From the NCBI GenBank assembly GCA_963728935.1, contig CAVSMC010000001.1:3410001-3474000 (forward strand): a stretch of DNA of 64,000 bases, given 5' to 3'. Numbering within the stretch: the first letter of the stretch is position 1; the number at the start of each line of letters is the position of its first letter. Source of the DNA: CAVSMC01 sp963728935 (GTDB taxonomy: Bacteria > Pseudomonadota > Gammaproteobacteria > Burkholderiales > Casimicrobiaceae). Both the position numbers and the translations under genes were made by a program. This document shows, piece by piece, positions 8,878-17,031 of the stretch. Under the pieces are notes generated by a model. That model had not been told where the DNA came from. It did not search any database and saw only the letters and a program-made list of their open reading frames with translations.

Positions 8878-9819
8878 TTATCTGCTCTCGTCCGCGCTCC
8901 GGGGGAAGGTTGGGGCCAGTGCCCACGGTGGATGCAGCAACGTAACGAGCGCCGCCCGCTCGAACGCGTCATCGGCAATCGCGCCGTGCCGCAACAGGAA
9001 GTCGAGCACGACGAGGCTCGCATCGGCCGTCACCAATTCGGGGCCGTCGGCGTTGGCAATCAGTCGAGCGGCCTGAACGAGCGAGACGCGGCGATGCTCG
9101 ACCGCTTCGCCGTCCTGATTGCGCGGCTGGAACTCGTCGGGCAGCTCGAGGTCGTGGACGAAGATCGTCTCGCGCTGCAAGCCGTCGGGCTGTGCGCGGC
9201 AGATGTCGATCGTTCCCGTGCGCTGCGCACACGCGGCGACATGCGACGAAATGCCGGCTTCCTCCCACGCTTCCTTGATGACGGTCACGCGAACGGCGTC
9301 GTTGCCGAGTTGCGGTGCCGCATCCGCCGAGATACCCCCGCCGACGAGATTGTCGAGCTGGCCCGGGTCGATCGCCTTCGTCGGACTGCGACGCGCGAAC
9401 CACAGCTCGACGCCGTCGCGACGGACGTAGCCGTTCGCATGAGCGGCGTACGTGTGAATGCCGAAATAGCGCGCCGCCGCGCGTTCGAGCAGCAAAAGGG
9501 GAGGCGCGCCGAATGCGCGGGCGACGGCATAGCGCTCGTCTCGCCATGCCGTAAGACTGCCCTCGCGCGCGAGCACCTGCGCGACGTGCGCGAGCGCGGC
9601 GGTGCGCGATGGCGCCTCGCTCAGTTCCGGTGCAAACCTCAATTGCCCGCCGCGGACGTCGAACACATCAGCGAATTCGGCGAGCCGCGCCGCACGCTGC
9701 TTGTCGATCAAGCCGACTGCCGAGCCATCGACGACGAACGGGCAATAGGGGCCGCTCGGCCGCGCAAGCGCTGCAGCAAGACGCGCGACGATCGCGGGTA
9801 GAATACGAGCCGTTGTCAT
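8878..9819 (-). CDS. Nudix hydrolase with DUF4743-like N-terminal domain
   Basis: This 313-residue protein resembles the thiamine-pyrophosphokinase-associated Nudix group. An N-terminal DUF4743-like domain (residues 1 to about 120) is followed by the Nudix fold, beginning near YAAHANGYV and WFARRSPTKAIDPGQLDNL. The Nudix box is degenerate: KEAWEEAGI keeps the catalytic Glu pair, but the usual preceding Gly and Glu are shifted or replaced. It probably hydrolyses a nucleoside- or thiamine-diphosphate-like compound. It is transcribed convergently with phnW and divergently from the HAD gene. The start is ATG 9819. Confidence 0.8.
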   Translation of the reverse strand: MTTARILPAIVARLAAALARPSGPYCPFVVDGSAVGLIDKQRAARLAEFADVFDVRGGQLRFAPELSEAPSRTAALAHVAQVLAREGSLTAWRDERYAVARAFGAPPLLLLERAAARYFGIHTYAAHANGYVRRDGVELWFARRSPTKAIDPGQLDNLVGGGISADAAPQLGNDAVRVTVIKEAWEEAGISSHVAACAQRTGTIDICRAQPDGLQRETIFVHDLELPDEFQPRNQDGEAVEHRRVSLVQAARLIANADGPELVTADASLVVLDFLLRHGAIADDAFERAALVTLLHPPWALAPTFPRSADESR

Positions 9820-9849
9820 GCCCCGAATTGTAGTGCCGCGCCTCCACCG

Positions 9850-10521
9850 ATGCCCGCCGACGTCCTCGCGCTGTTCGACATGGACCACACGCTGCTGCCG
9901 CACGACAGCGACGAGCAGTGGGTCGAGTTTCTGATCGCCGAAGGTCAGCTCGGGCGTGCCGACTACGAAGAAGCGAATCACGCACTGATCGCGCGGTACG
10001 ACCGCGGTGAGGCGGGGCCCATCGAGTTCACCGAGTTCTACCTGTCGACGCTGGCCGGAGTCGATACCGCGCGCCTCGAGGCGCTGCGCGAGCGCTATCT
10101 CGCGATGCGCGTTCGACCGAGCATCGGCGCGAAAGCACGGGCGCTCGTCGACAAGCATCGCAACGCCGGCGACCTGACCATCATCACTACGGCGGTGTCG
10201 AGCTTTCTTGCAAAGCCGATCTCGCTGGAGTTCGGCGTGCACGACGTCATCGCAACGGAGCCCGAGATCGTCGACGGCCGCTTCACCGGGCGCATCGCCG
10301 GCACGCCGAACATGCGCGAGGGCAAGGTCGAGCGGCTGCACGGCTGGCTGCTCGCACGCGGCCAACGGCTCGCCGATTTTCGCGAGGTGTGGGCGTATGC
10401 CGACTCGCAGAACGACCTCGCGCTGTTGTCGCACGTCACGCATCCGGTCGCCGTCAACGCCGATCCGGTGCTCGCCGTGCACGCTCGGCACATGGGCTGG
10501 CCGATCATCCAGATCAACTGA
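9850..10521 (+). CDS. HAD-IB family phosphatase (SerB-like)
   Basis: This is a 223-residue HAD-superfamily hydrolase. Motif I is FDMDHTLL (both aspartates present), motif II is the threonine stretch TIITTAVSSF, and the motif III/IV region is WAYADSQNDLALL. A four-helix cap lies between motifs I and II, as in subfamily IB. It should dephosphorylate a small phosphorylated metabolite; the substrate cannot be read from the sequence. It ends eight bases before folD and is probably co-transcribed with it. Confidence 0.85.
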   Translation: MPADVLALFDMDHTLLPHDSDEQWVEFLIAEGQLGRADYEEANHALIARYDRGEAGPIEFTEFYLSTLAGVDTARLEALRERYLAMRVRPSIGAKARALVDKHRNAGDLTIITTAVSSFLAKPISLEFGVHDVIATEPEIVDGRFTGRIAGTPNMREGKVERLHGWLLARGQRLADFREVWAYADSQNDLALLSHVTHPVAVNADPVLAVHARHMGWPIIQIN

Positions 10522-10529
10522 CCGTCGCA

Positions 10530-11426
10530 ATGGCTGCCCGGATCATCGATGGCAAGGCGCGAGCGGCTCAGCTCACCGCGCAGGTTGCCGACGCCGTCGC
10601 CGCACGAGTGGCATCGGGCAAGCCGCGGCCCGGCCTCGCCGTCGTGCTCGTCGGTGAGAATGCCGGATCGCAGATCTATGTGCGCAACAAGCGCCGCACG
10701 ACCGACGCCGTCGGCATGCGCTCGTTCGCGCATGACTTGCGCGCAGACGTATCGGAGGACGAGCTCCTCGCGCTGGTTGCGCGGCTGAACGCAGATCCGA
10801 CCGTCAACGGCATCCTCGTCCAGTTGCCGCTGCCCAAGCACGTGAGCGAGGAGCGCGTCACCGAGAGCATCGATCCAGCGAAGGACGTCGACGGCTTCCA
10901 TCCGTACAACGTGGGACGGCTCGTGTTGAAGCGGCCGTTGCTGCGGCCGTGCACGCCGTACGGATGCATGATGCTGCTGAAGGACACGGGCGAAGATCTC
11001 GTCGGCAAGCACGCGGTGATCATCGGCCAGTCGAACATCGTCGGCCGGCCGATGGCGCTCGAGCTTCTGATGTCCCGCTGCACCGTCACCATCTGCCACT
11101 CGGCGACGCGCGATTTGCCGGGGCTCGTCCGCCAGGCCGACATCGTTGTCGCAGCGGTCGGCAAGCCGAAATTCGTGCAGGGCGACTGGGTGAAGGCCGG
11201 CGCGATCGTGATCGACGTCGGCATCAACCGCGGCGCCGACGGCAAGCTCGTCGGCGATGTCGATTTCGCCGCTGCATGCGAGCGGGCGGGCTGGATTACG
11301 CCAGTTCCGGGCGGCGTGGGCCCGATGACGATCGCGACGCTGCTCGCCAATACGCTGCGCGCCGCGGAGCTGCAGGACAGAAAGCGGGCTACGCCGAGCG
11401 CAGGTGCCACGCCTTCGGTCGCGTGA
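10530..11426 (+). CDS. folD: Bifunctional methylenetetrahydrofolate dehydrogenase/cyclohydrolase
   Basis: This 298-residue enzyme interconverts 5,10-methylene-, methenyl- and 10-formyl-tetrahydrofolate in the cytoplasm. The catalytic region YVRNKRRTTDAVG has the conserved Tyr and Lys. GILVQLPLP, the NADP site IIGQSNIVGRPMALEL and the C-terminal PVPGGVGPMTIATLL are all intact. The start is ATG 10530. The last 12 codons extend past the usual end of the family and overlap the convergent aldehyde dehydrogenase gene by 38 bp. Confidence 0.96.
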   Translation: MAARIIDGKARAAQLTAQVADAVAARVASGKPRPGLAVVLVGENAGSQIYVRNKRRTTDAVGMRSFAHDLRADVSEDELLALVARLNADPTVNGILVQLPLPKHVSEERVTESIDPAKDVDGFHPYNVGRLVLKRPLLRPCTPYGCMMLLKDTGEDLVGKHAVIIGQSNIVGRPMALELLMSRCTVTICHSATRDLPGLVRQADIVVAAVGKPKFVQGDWVKAGAIVIDVGINRGADGKLVGDVDFAAACERAGWITPVPGGVGPMTIATLLANTLRAAELQDRKRATPSAGATPSVA

Positions 11427-12771
11427 ACGTCTGGATTCCGTACGTCGACAGCGTGAGACCGATTCCGGAATGGCCGATACCGGACCACGGGAGGCGCGGA
11501 CTCACGCGATCGCAGCAGTTCCAGTAGACGCTGCCGGAATGGACGCGCGAGAGAATGCGCCGTGCCCGCTTTTCATCGGCTGAATAGACACCGGCGGTGA
11601 GCCCATACTCGGTGTCGTTCATCAGATCGAGCGCCGCGTCGTCGTCAGCGACCGCCTGGATGCCGATGATCGGACCGAAGCTCTCGTCGCGCATCAGCTG
11701 CATCGTGTGATCGACTTCGGCGAACACCGTCGGCGCGAACCAGTTGCCTTTGGCGAGCGCGCCGGCCGGCTTGACGGCGTTTCCGCCGAGCAGGAGCTTC
11801 GCTCCTTTCTTCTTCGCGTCGGCGACCTGCTGCTTCAACACGTCGAGCTGCGGACGACGCGTGATCGCGCCGATGTACGTCGATTCGTCCATCGGGTCGC
11901 CGATCTTGTACGTCTTCACCTCGGTTACGAACGCGTCGACGAAGGCGGGGTAGATCGATTCGTGCACATAGATGCGCTCGACCGAGCAACACGACTGTCC
12001 CGTGTTGTAGAACGCGCCGTCGGCAAGACCCGCCGCCGCGGCCTTGACGTCGACGTCATCGCAAACGTAGATCGGGTCCTTGCCGCCGAGCTCGAGCTGG
12101 AGCTTGATCATCCGCCGGCCCGCCGTCGCAGCGATCTTCGCGCCCGTCGCGTAGGACCCGGTGAAGAACACGCCGTCGACCGGTTGCTTGAGGAGCGCGG
12201 CGCCGGTTGCGCCGTCGCCGATCACCGGCACGAACACGTCTTGCGGAACGCCCGCTTCGTGCAGCATCTCGCCGATGTGGATGCCGGTGAGCGTCGCATA
12301 TTCGGACGGCTTGTAGAGGACCGCATTGCCGGCGACCAGCGCCGGGACGAACACGTTGCTGCCGACGAAGTACGGGTAGTTCCACGCCGAGATGTTCGCG
12401 ATCACCCCGAGCGGCTCGTGCGAAATGCGCTCCTCGAGCTTGCCGCGTTCTTCGTACACGCGTTCGTCGCGCAGGCTGCGTGACGATTCGGCGAGGAAGA
12501 AATCGATGCGCGTGAGCAGGCCGTTCAACTCGTTACGCGATTGACGGATCGGTTTGCCGACTTCCTGCGTCAGCGTGCGCGCGAGCGATTCGTGAAGCGC
12601 GACGATGCGATCGCGAAAACCGCGGATCGCGGCCAACCGTTTCGCGATCGGCACGCGCGCCCATCGTGCCTGTCCGGCGCGCGCCGTTTCGTACTTGCGC
12701 CGAACCGCGGCGAGGTTGTCGGGCACGACGTCGATCAGCGTCGCCCCGGTTGCGGGATTGACGATTTTCAT
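11389..12771 (-). CDS. Aldehyde dehydrogenase (gamma-glutamyl-aminoaldehyde/semialdehyde type)
   Basis: This is a 460-residue NAD(P)-dependent aldehyde dehydrogenase. Landmarks are ISAWNYPYFVG, the VFFTGSYATGAKI nucleotide loop, LELGGKDPIYV and the catalytic cysteine in NTGQSCCSVERI. It lies in a leftward run with a class-I glutamine amidotransferase-like amidase and an iron alcohol dehydrogenase. It therefore probably oxidises an aldehyde derived from a gamma-glutamylated amine, as PuuC does in putrescine breakdown. That assignment is inferred from context. Confidence 0.85.
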   Translation of the reverse strand: MKIVNPATGATLIDVVPDNLAAVRRKYETARAGQARWARVPIAKRLAAIRGFRDRIVALHESLARTLTQEVGKPIRQSRNELNGLLTRIDFFLAESSRSLRDERVYEERGKLEERISHEPLGVIANISAWNYPYFVGSNVFVPALVAGNAVLYKPSEYATLTGIHIGEMLHEAGVPQDVFVPVIGDGATGAALLKQPVDGVFFTGSYATGAKIAATAGRRMIKLQLELGGKDPIYVCDDVDVKAAAAGLADGAFYNTGQSCCSVERIYVHESIYPAFVDAFVTEVKTYKIGDPMDESTYIGAITRRPQLDVLKQQVADAKKKGAKLLLGGNAVKPAGALAKGNWFAPTVFAEVDHTMQLMRDESFGPIIGIQAVADDDAALDLMNDTEYGLTAGVYSADEKRARRILSRVHSGSVYWNCCDRVSPRLPWSGIGHSGIGLTLSTYGIQTFTRPKAWHLRSA

Positions 12772-12792
12772 GGTGAGGTTCGGGTCGGGGGG

Positions 12793-13581
12793 TCAGAGCG
12801 CGAACGCAGCCGACTTGTGGCGCGACGCGGCGGCAAGGAAGTCGTCGAGGATCGGCGTGTCGTCGAGCAGCGATGCGTCGCTCGGATCATGGAACTCGGG
12901 ATGCCATTGGACCGCGAACACGTACCCCGCGCCTTTCCAGCGCAAGGCTTCGATCACCTGATCGGGCTCGGCGCGCGCCTCGACGATGAGATCGCGGCCG
13001 AGGTCCTTCACCGCCTGATGATGGATCGAGTTGGTCTTGACCAGCGTCTTGTCGGGATAGAGACGTGCGAGCGGCGTGCCGCGCACGAACGCGGTCGCAT
13101 GGCAGTTCTGCTCGTAGATCGCCCAGTTGCGATGGTCGAGCGCCGAGGGCAATTGCGCCGCGACGTCCTGATAGAGCGTGCCGCCTTGGGCGACGTTGAT
13201 GACCTGAAGCCCGCGACAGACCCCGAGCACGGGCTTTTGCCTCGCCATGAACGCGCGCAGCAGCGCCATTTCATATTCGTCACGGATGCGATCGCCGTTC
13301 CATTCCGAGCGCAGCGCCTGCTCGCCGTAGCTTTGCGGGCAGACGTCCGATCCGCCCATCAGCACGAGGCCGTCGAGCTCGTCGGCATACGCGTCGACGG
13401 TCGCCTTGCTGCCGGGACGTCGCGTGCGGCCCTCGGGCGAGGGCACCATGAACGCGAGCACGTCGCGTTGCATCAGCCAGTGCGCGACGTTCTGCTCGAT
13501 GTACTGCAGCGTCATCCCCTTGAAGATCGGCCGTTTGGGATCTTCGTGGAAGAAGCAGGCGGAAATGCCGATCTTGAGCAT
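12793..13581 (-). CDS. Gamma-glutamyl-gamma-aminobutyrate hydrolase family (peptidase C26, PuuD-like)
   Basis: This is a 262-residue class-I glutamine-amidotransferase fold. The nucleophile is the Cys of GVCRGLQVINV, and the His-Glu pair is in FAVQWHPEFH. The early MGGSDVCPQSYG loop is typical of PuuD-like hydrolases, which remove glutamate from gamma-glutamylated intermediates. It starts four bases after the stop of the upstream iron alcohol dehydrogenase and is followed 21 bases later by the aldehyde dehydrogenase, so the three form one transcription unit. Confidence 0.87.
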   Translation of the reverse strand: MLKIGISACFFHEDPKRPIFKGMTLQYIEQNVAHWLMQRDVLAFMVPSPEGRTRRPGSKATVDAYADELDGLVLMGGSDVCPQSYGEQALRSEWNGDRIRDEYEMALLRAFMARQKPVLGVCRGLQVINVAQGGTLYQDVAAQLPSALDHRNWAIYEQNCHATAFVRGTPLARLYPDKTLVKTNSIHHQAVKDLGRDLIVEARAEPDQVIEALRWKGAGYVFAVQWHPEFHDPSDASLLDDTPILDDFLAAASRHKSAAFAL

Positions 13582-13585
13582 CGCT

Positions 13586-14761
13586 CTAAAGGGCCCGCTC
13601 GAAGATCTGCTTGAAGTCGTCTGCCGTGCAAGGCCTCGGATTGGTCTGATGGCAGATGTCGCGCACGGCGACGTCGACGAGCGCGGGCACGTCGGAGCGC
13701 GTGACCGGCCGCGCCGCCTTCACGTCGCCAATCTTGGCCGGGATGCCGATCTCGCTTTTCAGCGCACCGAGCCAATCGATCAACGCTTGCGCGGCACGGC
13801 TTTCTCCTGCGTCCGCGGCACCGCGCGCGCCGGCCACGCGGGCGAGCTCGGCCATCTTCGCGCTCGCCGCCGGCAGGTTGAACCGCATGACGTGATCGAT
13901 CATCACGCCGTTCGCAAGACCGTGATGGAAGTCGGCGACGGTCGAAAGCGCATGCGCGCACGAGTGCACGGCGCCGAGGTCCTTCTGGAACGCGATCGCG
14001 CCCATCATCGACGCCATCATCATGTCGGAGCGCGCGGCGGGGTTGCGCGGCTCGCGCACGGCGATCGGCAGCGCGCGCGAGGCGATGCGCACGCCTTCGA
14101 GCGCGATGCCGTCGCACAGCGGGTGATACGCCGGCGATAGATAGCTTTCGATGTTATGAGTGAGCGCGTCCATGCCGGTGGCGGCGGTCACGGCCGGCGG
14201 CAAATCGAACGTGAGCTCGGGGTCGGCGAACACCGCCCTCGCGAGGATCTTCGGCGAAAACACGATGCGCTTGAGGTGCGTGTCGTCTTCGGATACGACG
14301 CTCGAGCGGCCGACCTCGGAGCCGGTTCCGGAGGTCGTCGGCAGCGCGACGAAATAGGGAAGCGCGTCGGCAATCGCCCGCACTTGCGGATGGTCCCACG
14401 CGTAGTCGATCGCGTCGCCGCCTTGCGTGCCGAGGACGCCCACCACCTTCGACACGTCGAGCGCGGCGCCACCGCCGAAACCGACGACGCAGTCGGCGCG
14501 GTGGTCGCGGAACGCGTGGCCGCCCGCGTTCGCCTGCGAAGCGGTGGGATTGCCGAACACACCGTCGAACACCGCGACGTCGAGCCCGGCTTCGCGCAGC
14601 GATGCGACGAAGCGCTGCGCGACGGGCAGTTGCGCGAGCGCGCGGTCGGTGACGACCAGCGGCCGCTTGCAACCCTGCTCTTTGAGATGCGCGCCGACGA
14701 GCGCCGAGGCGCCGGCGCCAAAGTGGATCGTCGTCGGAAATGCAAAGCGGTGGATCGTCAT
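13586..14761 (-). CDS. Iron-containing alcohol dehydrogenase
   Basis: This is a 391-residue group-III (Fe-ADH/YqhD-like) dehydrogenase. The nucleotide-binding segment is VVGFGGGAALDVSKVV, followed by LPTTSGTGSEVG. Metal ligands are expected in the TGMDALTHNIESYLS and GAVHSCAHALSTVADFHHG segments, where the Asp and three His are all present. The start is ATG 14761. It is the first gene of a leftward three-gene unit with the amidase and aldehyde dehydrogenase. An alcohol or aldehyde from amino-alcohol catabolism is a reasonable but unproven substrate. Confidence 0.9.
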   Translation of the reverse strand: MTIHRFAFPTTIHFGAGASALVGAHLKEQGCKRPLVVTDRALAQLPVAQRFVASLREAGLDVAVFDGVFGNPTASQANAGGHAFRDHRADCVVGFGGGAALDVSKVVGVLGTQGGDAIDYAWDHPQVRAIADALPYFVALPTTSGTGSEVGRSSVVSEDDTHLKRIVFSPKILARAVFADPELTFDLPPAVTAATGMDALTHNIESYLSPAYHPLCDGIALEGVRIASRALPIAVREPRNPAARSDMMMASMMGAIAFQKDLGAVHSCAHALSTVADFHHGLANGVMIDHVMRFNLPAASAKMAELARVAGARGAADAGESRAAQALIDWLGALKSEIGIPAKIGDVKAARPVTRSDVPALVDVAVRDICHQTNPRPCTADDFKQIFERAL

Positions 14762-14948
14762 GGCGTTCCGTTCTCGAGCCCGATCGACGTCGTGACGCTG
14801 AGGTGCCCGCAATCGGCGATAGTGCCACAGACGCCGACGGAGCGTCGAAGGCCGGCGGAGTCGGACCGGCGGCCGTTGCCGAGAGCGGCGTGGTTGCAGG
14901 CCGGCCGTCGGACTCGCGCCGCGTCGCTCGCGCACATGCCGCGTCGGT

Positions 14949-15725
14949 TCAGTCGATCTCCAGATTGGCCTTCTTGACCAACTTCGCGTGGCGATGCCGT
15001 TCGCGACGATCGAAAGCCGCCCCCGTTTCGGGCGTCGTGCGATCGACACCGTTGCGCTGCCTCGCGATCGCTGCCGTGCCTCTGCGCGTGCGATGGTCAC
15101 GGATCCCGGTCGCCGCACGCCGCGACTGCACGTGGCCGCGCACGACGCCCAACGCCCACTTGCGCATGCCGTTTCGCGTTGTATCGAGCAGCAACAGCCG
15201 CACGAGGCCCGACACGAAGGCGACCGTCTCCAGCGCGGCGACCTGCGGCGAAAGATCATTGCGCAGGATGCCGCGCTCGCGCGAGCGCGTATAGGCATGC
15301 TCGAGCGCAGCGCGCAGGCGATCGGTGTTGCGCACGAGCGCCCCTCGTTCCGCCGCAAAGTCGCCGACGTACTCGCACTTGAACGACATGACGTCGAGCG
15401 CCCGGCGCGTCTGGCTGTCGGCGTCTATCGTGCGCACGAGACCGGTCAGAAAACGCTGGACGCGTTCCAACGGATCGTCGTCGCCGCCTTGCAGAAGCGT
15501 GAGGTCGCTCCGATCGAGCAGCGGCAGTGAGACCGAATCGCGAATCGCGCGAAGCAGATCCTGCTTGCCCTTGAAATGCCAGTAGATCGCTCCGCGCGTG
15601 ACGCCGGCGTCTTTCGCGATCTGCTCGAGCGTCGTGCGGGCGATGCCGCGGCGATCGAACACGCGCAACGCGGAGGCCATGATCCGGCGGCGGGTCTTTT
15701 CCGCTTCTGCTTTCGTTTTGCGCAT
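14949..15725 (-). CDS. TetR/AcrR-family repressor of the RND efflux operon
   Basis: This is a 258-residue TetR-family regulator. The N-terminal helix-turn-helix is clear: EKTRRRIMASALRVFDRRG, then LEQIAKDAGVTRGAIYWHFKGKQDLL. The ligand-binding domain resembles AcrR/TtgR, including an FKCEYV segment. The last 50 or so residues are unusually arginine-rich and go beyond the typical family length of about 210. It is divergent from the efflux operon and faces an AcrR-like operator, so it most probably represses that operon until a toxic ligand binds. Confidence 0.88.
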   Translation of the reverse strand: MRKTKAEAEKTRRRIMASALRVFDRRGIARTTLEQIAKDAGVTRGAIYWHFKGKQDLLRAIRDSVSLPLLDRSDLTLLQGGDDDPLERVQRFLTGLVRTIDADSQTRRALDVMSFKCEYVGDFAAERGALVRNTDRLRAALEHAYTRSRERGILRNDLSPQVAALETVAFVSGLVRLLLLDTTRNGMRKWALGVVRGHVQSRRAATGIRDHRTRRGTAAIARQRNGVDRTTPETGAAFDRRERHRHAKLVKKANLEID

Positions 15726-15745
15726 GCGGTCGTCGCACCTTCATT

Positions 15746-15769
15746 TACATACACTATAGATTGTATAGA
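15746..15769. promoter_or_regulatory. Probable AcrR-type operator between tetR and the RND operon
   Basis: This 24-bp stretch begins TACATACA and ends TTGTATAGA, with ATACA (15749-15753) and TGTAT (15762-15766) as inverted arms around CTATAGAT. By eye it matches 17 of 24 positions of the E. coli AcrR box. It lies 21 bp from the regulator start and 33 bp from the efflux start, where it would block both divergent promoters. Confidence 0.6.
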
Positions 15770-15801
15770 ATGGGCGGCTGCATTGTCCATGCAACGTCGC
15801 G

Positions 15802-17022
15802 ATGAGCTCCCACGTCAATCCGTCAATCGAGCGCGCCGCAGTGGTCTGCGCACGCGCACTCGTCATCGTCGCGGCCGCGCTGGCGATGGCGTCGTGCGGC
15901 AGGCAGAGTGCCTCGCAAGCGGCGGAGCAGAGCGCCGCGGCACCGGCGGCATTGCAGGTCGCGGTGAAGCGTGTCGAACCGCAACGCGTGCCGATCGTTC
16001 TCGAGGCCGTAGGTCAGGCCGAAGGCTCGCGCGAGGTCGAGGTTCGCGCCCGCGTGTCCGGCATCCTCGAAAGACGCCTGTACGACGAGGGCGCAGCGGT
16101 TCGTGCCGGTCAGACGCTGTTCGTGATCGACCGCGCACCGTTCGCGATCGCGGTCGCGCAGGCGAAAGCGGCGCTGTCGCAGGAGCGTGCCCGTCACGAG
16201 GAGGCTCAAACCGAAGCCGATCGACTGAAGTCGCTCGCCGAAACGAAGGCAATCAGCCAGCGCGAATACGATCAGGCAGCTTCGGTGCTGAAGCAATCGA
16301 CCGCGGCGATCGAGGGTGCGCAGGCGAAGCTCGACGAGGCGGAGCTCAACCTTTCCTACACCAACCTCAAAGCGCCGATCAGCGGGGTCGCCAGTCGCGC
16401 CGCGCGCTCCGAAGGCAGTCTCATCGCGGCGAACACCGACTTGCTGACCACGCTGACGCAATTCGATCCGATATGGGTCCGTTTCTCGCTCGCCGAGAGC
16501 GATTTCGAGCGGATACGCGGCTCGGCGCGGTCGACCGAAGTCGACATCGTGCAAGCGAACGGGACCGTCGGCGCGACGAACGGCCGGCTGAACTTCACCG
16601 GCTCCGCCGTCGATCCGAAGCTTGGGACGGTGCTGCTGCGCGCGCAATTTTCGAACCCGGACATGAAGTGGCTGCCGGGTCGGTTCGTCAAGCTGCGCAT
16701 CGTCGCCGGAACGCAGGAAGCCTTTCTCGTCCCGCAAGCGGCGGTGTCGCAAAGCGAGCAGGCGCGCAGCGTATGGATCGCCGGCGCGGACGGCAAGGCA
16801 AGCGTGCGTCAGGTGCAGACGGGGAACTGGCTCGGCGGCGACTGGATCGTGACCGGCGGCCTCAACGCCGGCGACCTCGTCATCGTCGATAACCTGATCA
16901 AACTTCGCCCCGGCGCGGCCGTGCAGGCGCGCCTTGCGGACGCGCCGCAGCAGGCGACGGGTTCGCCGCCGCCGGCATCTGCAGCGAAGACGAGCGCGGC
17001 GGCCGCGGCGACACCCCGTTGA
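15802..17022 (+). CDS. RND efflux periplasmic adaptor (membrane-fusion lipoprotein)
   Basis: This 406-residue AcrA/MexA-type adaptor links the inner-membrane pump to the outer-membrane channel. A lipoprotein signal ends at Cys32 (AMASC). The barrel-sandwich half-motifs are VEVRARVSGILERRLYDEGAAV and LKAPISGVASR, with a coiled-coil hairpin between them (about residues 110-190). The C-terminal 40 residues are low-complexity Ala/Pro/Ser. The pump gene starts nine bases after its stop. Confidence 0.92.
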   Translation: MSSHVNPSIERAAVVCARALVIVAAALAMASCGRQSASQAAEQSAAAPAALQVAVKRVEPQRVPIVLEAVGQAEGSREVEVRARVSGILERRLYDEGAAVRAGQTLFVIDRAPFAIAVAQAKAALSQERARHEEAQTEADRLKSLAETKAISQREYDQAASVLKQSTAAIEGAQAKLDEAELNLSYTNLKAPISGVASRAARSEGSLIAANTDLLTTLTQFDPIWVRFSLAESDFERIRGSARSTEVDIVQANGTVGATNGRLNFTGSAVDPKLGTVLLRAQFSNPDMKWLPGRFVKLRIVAGTQEAFLVPQAAVSQSEQARSVWIAGADGKASVRQVQTGNWLGGDWIVTGGLNAGDLVIVDNLIKLRPGAAVQARLADAPQQATGSPPPASAAKTSAAAAATPR

Positions 17023-17031
17023 CAGGGCGCG

